From: Ornithodoros turicata
Taxonomy: Eukaryota; Arthropoda; Arachnida; Ixodida; Argasidae
DNA length: 64,000 nucleotides
Assembly: GCF_037126465.1 (NCBI RefSeq)
Contig: NC_088206.1
Span: 15,751,699 to 15,815,698 of the forward strand
Direction: 5' to 3'
Shown: positions 21,911-33,350 of the stretch, piece after piece
Layout: every line of letters begins with the position of its first letter
How positions within the stretch are numbered: the first letter of the stretch is position 1
Translations under genes and position numbers: made by a program
Notes under the pieces: model-generated
What the model saw: only the letters and a program-made list of their open reading frames with translations
Database searches by the model: none
Told to the model about the DNA's origin: nothing

Positions 21911-24819
21911 ATGCATTCTCTCGCCTTCTTCCTCCTGCTCTTTGTTGGACTTGCTTGTGGTGGCCACGTCCCAGTCAGACTGTGCGGTAAGCGGAATGTT
22001 GTTGCTTGTAATGGATGGACGTAGTGCTTGCAGCCCCGGGACTCCCACTTTCCGTCTTTCCGTCTAAAATTTGTTTGCTCTGCAGGAAGCAGGTCAAGGG
22101 CAAGACTAGAATATATCGATGTCGAACGCTGCAATTCAGCGCCTTGTGTAATCGAGCGGGGCCGACTGACGGATTTCTCTGTCGGAGTCATCCCATGTGA
22201 GTAATAAGTGTAGTTCGAAACTGAGGAGTTTCAATTTACTAGGGAGTTTTAGTACATCGTACGCAAGGAATAGCGTTTTTGGTTCTGCGCACGCGCAAGA
22301 CATAAACGGAGCTCCGCGCACTGCGCGGAACCACCACGCTACCCCTTACGTACGCACAGACGACCGCGTACGATATACTATAAAACTCACTACTGTCTTG
22401 ATGGAAGGCTGCGCTCGCTGATTGTCGAGATGACGTCACAACGTCGAGAAAGGTAGGCCTGTTGGTCTGCCGGGAGCACCGTACACTCTTAAAACAAGGG
22501 TGTACTTTAACTCCTTTTTCTTGCCGCGTATATAACTCCCTCTTGGAGAGTACAATTACGCTCAAAAAAGGAGTCTTCTCACTCCCTTGAGGGAGCAGCA
22601 TAACACCTTTCTCCCAGCCGGAGAGTAATATTACTATCCAGTAGGGGGTTAGGCGTAACCCCACTCCCTAAAAGGAGTGAGGAGACTCCTTTTTTTAGAG
22701 TAACTGTACTCTCCAAATGGGAGTGATATATGTGGCAAGAAAAAGGAGTTAAAGTACAATTTTTTTTTAAGAGTGTACGCCTTGGTGTCCAATAAGCGCG
22801 TCCCGTTTACTTTCCTCCACGCGTCCAATTACCTCGACAGTTCGATCTAGCAAAGCCTTCCCGGTACTGCGTGATTAAACGGAACTTTTCATTTCGCGTT
22901 AGCGTCTCGAGCCACTGTGGCTGCCACAACAACAACAACAACATAGATGAATGGATGATGATCATGTGGGATGTTTCCCTGCGTTGGGTGCAGGTCCCTA
23001 CCCCGTACCACAGGCTACCACAGGACAGGCGTACACATTGGACAGACCGAGAAAGGACAGCAGGAAGGAATGGGGAGGGGGGGATAGCATGGGTCCTGGG
23101 CCGGCTAAACGGAAAAGTATACTTCATCAAACAAAACAACAAAAGCGTAAATAGTAGAGGTGGGTTCCTTCACGAATTTTTTGCGGGCGATCTATCGAAC
23201 GGATTTTTGTTCTGAAAACGGCTTTGGTATCTGGTGACCGAAGAGATCAGATGTTCTCATTGGAGCAACTTCGTAGCTTTTATAATTAAAACGTTAATTA
23301 TTGAAAGTTAATTAAGACATTGCCTTAGGAGTCTGTTAATGCCCCCCTAGGGAGTGCCCTTCAGCATATGCTATATTGCAATTGATTTCATCTCGGAAAA
23401 AGTGATTGATATATATTTTAAAAATCTGTTCACACTTAGCGTGGACACCCTGTATATTCGCGGTCGACGCTTGTACCCGCTTTTTTTTTTTTTTTCTATC
23501 ATCACAGTTGTTCTATAGCGGTTAACTATAGTGCACTCTTAAAAATGGACTTCATCGCATAGCACGCTACTAGCCAACCATCATCTCGAATGATATTGAC
23601 ACTTATGAACAGCATAAGTGTCACAGAAAAAGGCGTACGCCTCCCGTTTTCAACAAATCAGGGCAGATAACGATACCATTTGAGATGATGGTTGGGTAGG
23701 ATCGTGCTATGCGGTGAAGTTCAGTTTTAAGAGTGTGTGCTTGCCAAAACAAAATACGTTTCAGGGACATAATCTCCTGTGTCTTGGGTGTACACTCTCA
23801 GAAAAAAAGGTGGTAACTTCTATAGTTACCACCTAGGTCAACATAGCGTCTGATATACGGTGTAAAAGGTGTAAAAGGGTGGTAAAAGCAATTATCATAT
23901 ATGTATTCAAATTGCTACAAAACGGCGTACGCCCCCCTCGCTCACCGATTCAGCAGTGGTAACCCTATCATTCGTGGGAGAGAGTGAGGTATAGCAGGTA
24001 GAACTTTGCAACCTTTTAGGCACAACATATGCGACAGATATTACCTCCTGAAAAGTATAACTGCTCCAGCCTTTTTTTTTTTTTTTTTTTGAGAGTGTAG
24101 TGCAGATGAATAGAGCGAACAGTCATAGAGAGAATACCTTGTTGCCTTTTTTTTTTTTTTTTTTTTCAGACGTCAACAGCAGTACACTGACTTTGGACGC
24201 CACCTTCTTACTTTTCGACATCGAATTCCCCATCCCGGGTGTGGTGTCAAACCTCTGCCGTTTTGTGACGTGTCCCATCGTGGCTGGAAGAACCTACCGA
24301 GCGACCCAGGGATTCTACATAAGAACATGGGCTCCCCCTGTAAGTTAGAAGGGTTCACGACCGAAACCGGTGACACACGTATCATGTGGACATACTAAAA
24401 CACATGGTGGCACGTGTGGCTCCCCATAGTTAGAGTCTGCTCATACTTGCGAGCTGGCTCGCCTGCGTGGCTGAGTGTCGCTACGCTGCACGGTGTTTAG
24501 ACGAACGGCTCGACCGATTAATTCGTTTCTTTTGTGTATGTGTCAAGGTAACGGCATCCTAATTCTGCGGGGATTAATTAAGTTGGGGTTATTGAGTTAC
24601 TGATATATTCATTTGAACGGCATTTCATGTATACACATTTATGGACATATACACGAAAGCTACGAGATACGGGGTCGGGGGGAATGGGAAGGTTCGTAAT
24701 CGTCGCATTGTCATATTATTTTCTTCTTCTTTTAGATGCGGACGACAGTCACCTACAGGGTATACGGCGACGACTGGGAAGAACTGGGATGCTTGACTAC
24801 GAATATCACGATTGTATAA
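21911..24819 (+). CDS. ML-domain (NPC2 / group 2 allergen-like) secreted protein, gene B
   Basis: Four exons: 21911-21986, 22086-22196, 24170-24339 and 24736-24819, with phases 1, 1 and 0 as in gene A. The product is 146 residues. A signal peptide (MHSLAFFLLLFVGLACG) is followed by HVPVRLC. Exon 2 has CNSAPC and VIERG, exon 3 has PIPGVVSNLC and CPIVAGRTYR, and exon 4 has YGDD, LGC and an NIT sequon near the C-terminus, absent from genes A and C. Besides one Cys in the signal peptide, six cysteines match the ML disulfide pattern. Introns of 99, 1973 and 396 bases have GT-AG ends; the exon 3 acceptor follows a 20-base T-run. No stop or frameshift. The likely role is extracellular binding of lipid or another hydrophobic ligand. 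AATAAA signals lie at 25163 and 25176. Confidence 0.9.
22240..22389. mobile_element. Short palindromic MITE in gene B intron 2 (family 3)
   Basis: The ends 'gttttagtacatcgtacgc' and 'gcgtacgatatactataaaac' are inverted. A related element lies at 60817-61019, and a partial copy near 60222-60300. It starts 43 bases after the exon 2 splice donor. Confidence 0.65.
22484..22775. mobile_element. Foldback MITE with family 1-like ends, different body
   Basis: The termini CACTCTTAAAACAAGGG and TTTTTTAAGAGTG are inverted and flanked by TA. The arms repeat 'aggagtt', 'ggagtgatat' and 'aaaaaggagt'. The ends resemble family 1, but the interior is unrelated. Confidence 0.8.
22920..23115 (+). repeat. Short interspersed repeat after an (AAC)n tract
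   Basis: The sequence 'atagatgaatggatgatgat' followed by 'gtgggatgtttccctgcgtt' recurs at 62315-62390, also after an (AAC)n tract. This looks like one end of a SINE or LINE family. Confidence 0.5.
23167..23452. mobile_element. Half copy of foldback MITE family 4
   Basis: Matches the right half of the element at 39092-39986 ('gaacggatttttgttctg', 'cccttcagcatatgctata') and ends 'gtggacaccctg'. The left half is missing. Confidence 0.75.
23534..23735. mobile_element. Foldback MITE family 1, copy 4, in gene B intron 2
   Basis: Ends CACTCTTAAAAATGGAC and TTTTAAGAGTG. The left arm lacks about 40 bases compared with other copies, so the palindrome is lopsided. Confidence 0.8.
23793..24097. mobile_element. 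MITE with CACTCTCAGAAAAAA ends in gene B intron 2
   Basis: The left end is CACTCTCAGAAAAAAAGG, and the right end is a long T-run followed by GAGAGTG, flanked by TA. It ends 72 bases upstream of exon 3. Confidence 0.65.
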
Positions 24820-25469
24820 TAGACGCAAATATGCCTATTTCTCCATTCTATTTCTCAATTTCTGCCTTTTATTTTCTTATCAACTCAACTCAACTCAAAA
24901 GTCCGACAGCTGGTTAAAGAAGGATCCCCCAGTTGGGGGGGGGGGGGGGGGGAGGATATTTATTCCGGGTATATACAGAAGTTCCCGTTCCGACAGCACA
25001 GTCGAAACACTTCTATCTCGATGAAATGAATCTCGCCTTCGTGCATCCTATTGATTTTGTAGCCAACATCGGGCGGTCCTTCATTATTTAGCATGTACTT
25101 CTGAACGTGAACATCTATATGATTGCTGCACGTATAATTGAATGATTAGTGAGTGACGTACAAATAAAAGCTCGTAATAAATCGTTAATACATGTAGTCG
25201 AGTTAAATTAATCCCACACAAAACGTACACTCCGTACAAACTGTGTGTCGTTTGTGTTATATGTATATCTTCCAGCCAAAAACATAGGAGAGAAAAAGAC
25301 CCACCCAACCATGACCGACAGAGCACATATGCGAATTAGCCCAACATGTAATGTCAATGCAACATGCACCAAACACGTGATCATCAAGCAGAACAAGTCG
25401 GGAGACGAGTTCAATTTCTCCTCGTTTTTTTTTCCTTACAAACAAACAAACAAACGTGATCAACGTGAT

Positions 25470-25860
25470 CTTCATAAAGATAGAAAAGCCGACTCATCGA
25501 ACTGTTCGGTTTTTTCAACGTTGGAGAATGGTAAGCGTATTATAATGCACTGCACTAGGTATGCGTCTCAAACGGCTACACTTAAAGCTACACTTGCTCG
25601 ACTAAATGCATTTCGACTCTCTATGCGTCATTGAACCTGATATCATTTATATTTCAATTTGTGCGATAATTATTACTCTGTGGGGAAAGTTATTTCTCAT
25701 GGTGCATTTTATTGCCCTGCTTAACCGTTTTATAGAAAGAAAACACTGTGTTAAAAGTGACTTCTGTGCTACTTTAAGCACTCTGCTCCAGCGTGGCAAC
25801 GGTCCTGCTGACGGTTCTATAAGGCGGTCATCCTGTGTAATGTAGAAAAGTTTCACGCTT
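25470..25860 (+). mobile_element. LINE 3' fragment
   Basis: Encodes STLENGKRIIMHCTRYASQ and TLKATLARLNA, the post-zinc tail seen in other LINE fragments of the window (for example 32835-32925). It then runs into 3' UTR shared with 17690-17760. Confidence 0.6.
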
Positions 25861-26510
25861 ATTCAAGTTTATGCAGGTTGTTATAGTGTTACTATAACAA
25901 ACACGAAGAGGAAGAGGGGGGAAGAGATCGTGGTTCGAGGCTCCTCCCAACAATGATAACGAAGAATAATAAATGCATTTCACAGAGTCATATTGTTCAA
26001 ATCAATCAATAACAATAAAAAAAGTCACACGCGTGACGCGCGTTTAGAGTTTCAACATTACCTTACACACAAACCATCACATTAAAAAGCAACATCCTTA
26101 TTATAAACGGTACGTTATACAATTAAATAATAATAAAATATAAAAATAGACACTGACATAACACACAATCAAACACACATCACAAGACAATAAAGATAAC
26201 TATAAAGGTAACTGTTGGGTGTATTTTGTAATCAAGTATTGAAAGGGATAACCATGTCATAATTAGAAATTTACGCACACAGGTCTGCGGTAAGTAAGTG
26301 ACATCTAAGTGATTTTGTTAAACAGATATAGATTGTTCATGGGTTTTATATCTGAAGGTAACTTGTTTCATGCATGTACGCGGTAAGATATAAATGAAAA
26401 TTTGCCATATACTTAGTTCTAGTTTTTGGTGTATTTAATATACCAGCAGTCCCAGCTCTGGTACGCTTTCTGGCAATAAGAAGCAGATTATGCTGCTTCA
26501 CCCGTTAGGA
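25860..26510. other. AT-rich intergenic, nothing recognised
   Basis: AT-rich sequence with many short A-runs. I see no ML exon, no terminal repeat and no meaningful ORF. Confidence 0.35.
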
Positions 26511-26519
26511 TTCACTTAG

Positions 26520-27100
26520 TTCCCGGGGGGGGGGGGGGGACGGTCTCCTGGGGTGAGAGGAGGTCCTGCTGTTGGTGCATTTCTGTCCACTTTCATTCGA
26601 AATACGCGTAAACATGATTCGCGGTATACGCGATGTTGTCTTCGCAACACAACATGGTATTCAATAGGAATTTGCCATGTTTGCATGCCGCAATATCCTT
26701 GTAAAACGACTCCGGTGTTTTCCTCCAAGCAAGAGAGTGGAAGTAACGTGTTTCAAGGAAGAGAAGGTGAGAAACGTCATTTGTATCCGGTTGTTTCAAA
26801 TGTTAGACAAAACTGTAGTGTTTATCACTGTCGTATATCTGATTTCCTCCCACGACCCGAGTATGCATCAGCTGTGTGGAATGCTCTTTGCGTCATTGAT
26901 AGCGAATCATCCTGAAGCTGTTCAGAAAAGAGCTCTTCACGGCGTTCGCAGTACTTTTGCCTATACGGCGCATCCTCGCCTTTAAATTATACGATTATTA
27001 TGATTTATTGAAACAGTTCAGCTTGCAGCATGCAACTGATTGTGCGGCGTAATATTGCTGATGCTCTGTTCACCTAGAAATGCGTAAAATCATAAAATTA
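26520..27100 (+). mobile_element. Degraded LINE fragment (post-RT region)
   Basis: Around 26836-26910 the frame reads PRPEYASAVWNAL, the conserved 'leYAs.vW' segment that follows the RT domain in CR1/jockey-type LINEs. Earlier sequence (26590-26790) matches 17845-18060. Frame breaks throughout. Confidence 0.5.
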
Positions 27101-27186
27101 TATTTATTCTTCATTTCTTTTAAGTTGTCTGAGTTTCTGTGTTCTCAGAGTTGCGTTGCGTAAGCAGCCTCCATTTTATGGAAATA

Positions 27187-27435
27187 CACTCTTAGAAATG
27201 AACTTCACCGTGCAGCACGCTCCTACCCAACCATCATGTCGAATGATATCGTTATCTGCCCTGATTTGTTGAAAACGGGAGGCGTACGCCTTTTCTGTGA
27301 CACTTATGCTGTTCATAATTGTCACACAAATGGCGTACGTCTCCCGTTTTCAACAAATCAGTGCAGATAACGATATCATTCGAGGTGATGGTTGGATAGG
27401 AGCGTGCTGTGCGGCGAAGTTCATTTTTAAGAGTG
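27187..27435. mobile_element. Foldback MITE family 1, copy 5
   Basis: Ends CACTCTTAGAAATGAAC and TTTTTAAGAGTG flanked by TA. The arms pair over most of the length through 'gggaggcgtacgcc'. Confidence 0.85.
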
Positions 27436-27689
27436 TACTTTCTGTCCATATGATCTTAATATACGTTATCAAATGTTGATAAATTCAATTTGATCGAATG
27501 TCATGTAACGTCTTTTTCTTTTCTTTTTTTGGATCCCTTCAAGAAACAAATGACCATGTGTCTATCGTAACAATTGCTGTTATTATGTCTTTTTCATATA
27601 TGTGCTTTGTAGTTTAGCATATTTTGGGTAGATTTTCCTCATTGTTGTTTATACCTTCTTCCTTTTTATTCTCGTAGCTTGTTGTACGC

Positions 27690-27840
27690 TGTTGCCTGTG
27701 TATGGTGGTGGTGGTGAGAGGGCTCAGGGCTGAAAGGGTGAAAGAAAAGGGGTGAAAGGGCCTCACAGAGGTGGGGGAATGTGCGGCCTGGGCAGACTTG
27801 TAGGGGAACTGTGCCGACATATCTCTGTGAATGATATTGA
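27690..27840 (-). mobile_element. SINE body fragment
   Basis: The stretch 'aggggaactgtgccgacat' matches the body of the SINEs at 56770 and 59610. The tRNA-like head is not present here. Confidence 0.4.
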
Positions 27841-28199
27841 TATGTCTGATGTTTTGTGCACCAATGGAATAAGACCCTTGAGGCTGTTCTTGGGCACCAA
27901 TGTAGCACTCTCTTATTCCCCAATAAGAGCTTTCTTTTATTTTTACTGTTCTGTTGCCCCGTTCCTTAGAGAGAGAAAAATATGTATTTAGGCATGCGCG
28001 AATAATTATTCAAACTCCGAATCGAATACCAACCTGGCCTAAATACATATGCAACGCTTGTACAGATAGCGTGTGTGTACATGTGTCCTGCATGTACCGT
28101 GCCCTCAACATCACATGCGATATACAAAAACATCAATTAGTGAATTTCTATACTCAAACTCAATCAATTAGTGAACATGCGAATAGTGGACTCCTGAAT

Positions 28200-29502
28200 A
28201 GCGATAGAGGACTCCTGAAGATGGTGACAGGGATCTTTCAAGCGGAGTGCCCTAGGGCGGTGTCCTGAGCCCCCTGCTTTTCAACGTGATTATGGCAAGT
28301 TTACCAAGTTGTCTGCTCCAAAATGTTCACATTACTATGTATGCCGACGACATATGTCTATGGTCCTCCGGAGTGCAATTACCAGCATTGCAGCAGCGAC
28401 TCGATAACGCAATAGATTGTACAGTTGCCTTTTTAACCCAAAGGGGCATGGATGTATCCGCCGAGAAGACTGTTTTCCTTACCTTTACTCGGTACAAAAT
28501 GTCACAGTTTCATTTGAGAATTCAAAGAGGGTGTCCCATCACCTTCTTCTTGGGAATAGTTATTGATGCACAGCTATCGTGGTTAGCAGCATTACACGTC
28601 GTATAACGAGCTCCTACTGGGGAATGTCGACGAGGGCCATATTCTCCGTACATAGTACACTGATACGGCAGATCATGGGATATGCGACTCATCCGATGCT
28701 GCGTGTCGGTTACAGACACAGCGACTCCGTTATAACGGCACTCGGCAGTTTCAAGAGGACGCTGTCCGACTGAACGACCATCTCCGGTCTATCGACCCGT
28801 CGATGGATTTCGTTGCCACACACCACTGCTCGCGTCAAGAAACGTCCATTCTACACCGACTACGCCTTAATGCCGCCAGGACACCTCTACTTCTCTGTAA
28901 AATGGGTCTTCTCCAGTCGCCCAAATGCCCCACTTGCGCTGTTGTAGCTGATGTGCCACACCTTCTTCTCGACTGTCACAGATTCGACACCCCTCGAGCC
29001 ACGTTGAGACGACGCCTACTCGAGCTGCGGTGCACGGACTTTTCTCTGGCCACTCTGCTCGGCCCAGTACGAGATCACACACAGCGGTCTGTGACCAAAG
29101 CAGTTCTGACTTTCTTGAGAGATTCAGGTCTGATGAACAGCCTGTGAACTCAGTCGTGAAATCTCATTCTTCTTCTGTGATTCATCTCATCATTCCTTCA
29201 CCGTTTGTTAGTCATCTTTTTTTTGTCATCCTTGTCATTAATCTACCTCATCCTTCTTTGATCATCTGTTAGTTTTTCGTTATTTCCAAATTCTTTTTCT
29301 TTGTTTCTTATTTCTTAATTTTCTTCCTTTAATTCTTTCTTATTCCTTCCTATTTCTTTCTTTCTTTAATTCTTATCTTTTCTTTTTATTTATTTATTAT
29401 TATTTCTTATTTCTGGAATAGCAAGCCGACGTCCCGTTTGGCTGACCTTTCCCCGTTTTTTTTTTTCCTTTTCGTCTAATAAATATATCCCCCCCCCCCC
29501 AT
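28200..29502 (+). mobile_element. Most complete copy of the C-tailed LINE
   Basis: Bases 28286-28606 encode an RT fragment with the YADD box (MYADDICLWSSG), then EKTVFLTF and FLGIVIDAQLSW. After frame breaks, 28803-29147 encodes ILHRLRLNAARTPLL and the zinc-like CPTCAVVADVPHLLLDCHRF, ending LRDSGLMNSL. The 3' UTR ends with 'ggctgacctttcccc', a T-run, 'aataaatatat' and a run of C at about 29491-29500. The endonuclease and the RT N-terminus are missing. The 3' terminus is a C-run and not poly(A). Confidence 0.75.
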
Positions 29503-29504
29503 GC

Positions 29505-29990
29505 TGCAAAGCATCTTAGCGAAAAGCCTCAAGGTATGCCTAGGTGTGCCTCGTGCAGCCACTAATGCACTATTTATTGCAGAGGGGCCGGAGAATTTCC
29601 CATAGGCATTTTGCGAGCGCAAGAAACATTGCGAAATTACATCCGCCTCGGCACGCGGCATCACAGACATCCACTAGCACGCAAAGTTATGCGTCGAAAC
29701 TCTCGTTTCCACACAGCAATTGCTCCACATCATATAGAGCTTTGCCAAAAGCAATCCCTCCACAATCGACTCAGCATCCCCAGCATCCCCCTTGGACATT
29801 TTTGGCACCTAAAATTTGTGTAAGTGTGCACGGTGTGCAAGGTCAGCTCTACCATACGTTGCGCTGAGACAGTATACTGTCTGTCCATCATGGAAACTAA
29901 CCACAATAGGGCAGCTATTTTCACCGATGGATCGACGACTGCAGCTGGGTCTGCGTCTGACTTTGTTGTCCCCGAGCACAACAGGGAAGG
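29505..29990 (+). mobile_element. I-type LINE fragment: RT C-terminus to RNase H start
   Basis: Frames encode GILRAQETLRNYIRL and HPLARKVMRRNSRFH, followed by the RNase H entry AAIFTDGSTTAAGSASDFVV near 29915-29972. It begins directly after the C-run of the preceding LINE and is cut off at the LTR-element remnant near 29995. Confidence 0.65.
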
Positions 29991-29994
29991 TGTG

Positions 29995-31435
29995 GCTGCT
30001 TTGCCATCGACATCGCGGCGCCGCTGCTTTGAGGCGCGAGCAAAGTAAACAGTCGTTCTCTACGCTCCAGGACTCCGGACTCGCCACCTTCCGCGCCAAC
30101 TCATCGTCTGGCCTGGTCATCCAAGACCTTGCCAGGCGCGTGGAAGCTCGCGGCCTGCGACACTTCCCAAGGACGTCCCTGCCCTTTTCTTCCTCGGGCC
30201 TTCCGTCGCCCTGTGTTCGACACATTCTATGCTTTGTGCCATACCGGCATCCGGGCCACTCTAGCGGCCATTTGCGAGAGCTACGTCTGGCCGCGTATGA
30301 ACAGCAACATCAGCCGTTGGGGCCTGTTTGCACTGTCAACGAAACAAAGTTCAGCGCCACACTCGAATGACGCCTTCTGCTTTTCCTCCGCCCGATCTAC
30401 GTTTCGATCATATACATGTGGACCTCGTGGGCCCGCTTTCACCAGCCCAAGGTTTCATATATATATTCACGATCATCGACAGATATACCCGCTGGCCGGA
30501 AGCAGTTCCTCTCTCCGATTCCACGGCTTAAACTGCCGCAGCGGCCCTTCTCCGTGAGTGGGTCTCCAGGTTCGGAGTCCCGTCGATTATCACCACTGAC
30601 CGGGGCCCACAGTTTGAGTCGGCGCTTTTCTCCAGCCTTACCAACGCTCTTGGGACTCGCCGCATCTGAAAAACCGCTTACCAGCCTGCATCCAATGGCC
30701 TTGTGGAAAGACTACATCGGCTGCTCAAGGCGGCATTGCAGGCATCTCCCGAAACCCCTTGGCCTGAAGCCCTACCCATTGTACTGCTGGGAATCCGCTC
30801 TGCGTTCAAGCAGGATTTCGAGTGTTCCTCGGCAGAGCTCGTGTGTGGTATGGTTCTCCGGTTGCCCGGTGACCTCGTGTCACCCCCATCTACTCCCGCC
30901 GTACTCCCACCATCCGATTTCGTCACCCGCCTGCGCAGTGCCATGGCTGCCTTGCGCCATGCACCTTCCCATGTTCCTACTCTGGGCGTCCCTATCAACA
31001 TCCCGACCTGTGCAGCTCTACACACGTTTTCATTCGCTGTGATAGGGTGCGAAAACCTCTGTAGCCCCCCTACACCGGCCCGCATCGTGTTTTGAGCAGA
31101 GCGCCCAGATACTACACCGTTCTCGTCAACGGGAAAGAAGAAAATGTCAACATCGAGCGCCTAAAGGCTGCTTTTCTCGATATCCATCCACCTCCCGAAG
31201 TCACCCTCTCAACTTCCTCGCCCTGTCCAGGCTTATCCCCCCCACCAACCTTACGCCGCTCCGTGACCTGGTCCGGAAACCTACCCGCACTCGTCGCCTT
31301 CCAGCGACGCACTAGGAGGGGTTTGCCATCGGGTTTGCCATCGACATCGCGGCACCGCTGCTTGGAGGCGCGAGCAAAATACAGTCGTTCTCTTGCTCCC
31401 CTGCGAGCTACCAGGAAGGTTGTTCTACACTCTAA
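29995..31435 (+). mobile_element. Ty3/Gypsy LTR retrotransposon remnant: zinc finger and integrase
   Basis: The order is an H2C2-like segment (ALCHTGIRATLAAICESYVW near 30230-30290), then an integrase core. The core runs DLVGPLSPAQGFIYIFTIID with first Asp near 30420, TTDRGPQFESALF with second Asp near 30598, and an E in NGLVERLHRLLK near 30704, giving the DDE triad. It is followed by a C-terminal NGKEENVNIERLKAAFLDIH at about 31130-31180. At least one stop and several frameshifts interrupt it. Sequence at 29998-30060 (tttgccatcgacatcgcgg) recurs at 31333-31395 and may be what remains of the LTRs. Confidence 0.75.
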
Positions 31436-31437
31436 AT

Positions 31438-31825
31438 CTTTTCACACCTTTAAAGGTGTAACAACGTGCATGGCGCACGCCTTTTTAGGTGTGATTTTGG
31501 TGACATCATAATGGAGCACGGTTTCGCACAAATTTTCTTTACTCGAGTGTTGTCTGTCCTCAAAAAATTCAGTCTTGCAACATCTCAACATTGTTCAACA
31601 GTATTGTAGACACTTGCGCGTGCTCGATTATCGATAGCGATGCATATATGCATTAGCTCGTACCTACGATATCCAAGACATAATGAAAGCAAGATTTGCG
31701 CTGACACTTGATCTTTAGTAATGCTTTCCAAATTTTGTAAAATATCATCCTGGAGATGCAATGTTACGCAACCAGGTTGAACGTTCATAGCGCACACCTT
31801 TAAAGGTGTGAAAAAGTTTACAGTG
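31438..31825. mobile_element. Foldback-type MITE family 5, copy 1
   Basis: The ends CACTCTAAATCTTTTC and GTTTACAGTG are flanked by TA. Both ends carry 'cacacctttaaaggtgt', which is itself palindromic. An inverted copy follows at 31900. Confidence 0.75.
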
Positions 31826-31899
31826 TACCTGTCTCACTTAGAGCAACAAAGGAATGACACGTCTATACCACAGATCATCCTCAACAACGGCAGAACTAC

Positions 31900-32296
31900 A
31901 CTGTAAATTTTTTCACACCTTTAAAGGTGTGCGCTATGCACATTCAATCTGGTTGCGTAACATTGCATCTCCAGGATGATATTTTACAAAATTCGGAAAG
32001 CATTACTAAAGATCAAGTGTCAGTGCAAATTTTGCTTTCATTATGTCTTGGATATCGTAGGTACGAGCTAATGCATATGTGCATCGCTATCGATAATCGA
32101 GCACGGGCAGGTGTCTACAATACTGTTGAACAATGTTGAGATGTTGCAAGACTGAATTTTTGGAGGACAGACAACACTTGGGTAAAGAAAATTTGTGCGA
32201 AACCGTGCTCCATTATGATGTTTCCAAAATTACACCTAAAAAGGCGTGCGCCATGCACGCTATTACACCTTTAAAGGTGTGAAAAGATTTAGAGTG
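31900..32296. mobile_element. Foldback-type MITE family 5, copy 2, inverted
   Basis: Inverted copy of the element at 31438-31825, about 75 bases away. The ends are CACTGTAAATTTTTTC and GATTTAGAGTG, with TA on both sides. Confidence 0.75.
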
Positions 32297-32299
32297 TAT

Positions 32300-33045
32300 A
32301 GTCGCCATACTTCTCGCTCTTCAATATGTGGTTCCATACACGTCTGGAGCGCAATGGATCATATAGCGATTCAAATGATGGACTACAAGCAATAACATCA
32401 TTCCTTCGTAAGGGGTGTATGGTACCAGTAGTCCACGACATTCTGACACTGTACATGCAATCCAGGGATGCTGGCCATGACATCATACTTCAACGGATTC
32501 CTGGACATGCAGCATACGGGGGAATGCAGCGGCTGATGAAGTAGCGGATCTAGCACATCCGTCCTTATCAAAGCATCTGGTGCCGTACTCCAAAGCCGAT
32601 GTGCAAGACATATTGAGGTCTCTTACACAGATTATGACTAGGCAGCGATGGCTACAAGGTGACGCGAATTCCTCGTTGCTCCATCAAGTTGACCCGGATC
32701 TGAAATTTAGGGTTTCGTCCATGTTACCTCGGTCTATCCAGACGCTCTTGTACAAATTCCGTCTGAACGTGCCATACGGGCGCCAATTCCTCCATAAAAT
32801 TTGGAAGGCAGATCTGTACACTTTGTGCAACTGTGGATGGCACTGAGCACACTCTCGTGCACTGTTCTAGATACGCACCTCAAAGGTCTACCATGAAATC
32901 TGCTCTCGACCGACTGGACAACCGCACCTTTGACCTCGTAAAGGTGCTGGGTCCTTGGCCATCTGACAAGAGGGATGCTGCCTTGTCAGCGCTTGTGACA
33001 TTTATTCAGAGGTGCGCGTTGGAGTCAGTCTATTAGGACCATGTA
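32300..33045 (+). mobile_element. I-type LINE 3' fragment: RNase H end and zinc tail
   Basis: Degraded RNase H, then KADVQDILRSLTQIM and LLYKFRLNVPYGRQFLHKI, then a frame shift, then TEHTLVHCSRYAPQR and FDLVKVLGPWPSDKRDAALSA to the stop near 33036. The same family is at 58031-58740, 54613-55520 and 434-600. Confidence 0.7.
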
Positions 33046-33350
33046 ATTCACTGTGCGGCAATTCACTACGTGAACCGGTGATTTTGGATTTTGGCCTTTG
33101 GCCGATAGTTACCGCGAAAGTGGGGGTGGAAAGGTTCTCTTTTATATTTGTTTTTCATGGGGGTGGGGGTGGGTCTGTCTATGAAAGTAGCCGAATTTAT
33201 CGTGTGGCGAATTCAACCTCTCCCTAGTATTTTGAACATCAACATCAATCCTCGTTTCTCCTCTTCTTTTTTAATAATCATCAATTAGCGCTCACTTTGT
33301 TTTGTGTCCGATCTTGTGCCGTATTAGGCCTAGCTGCGGAAGGATTCGAA

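Noticed and set aside
31585..32139. Pair of similar 70-residue ORFs containing HLQDDILQN
   Set aside because: They lie in the two inverted copies of one MITE and have no upstream gene structure.
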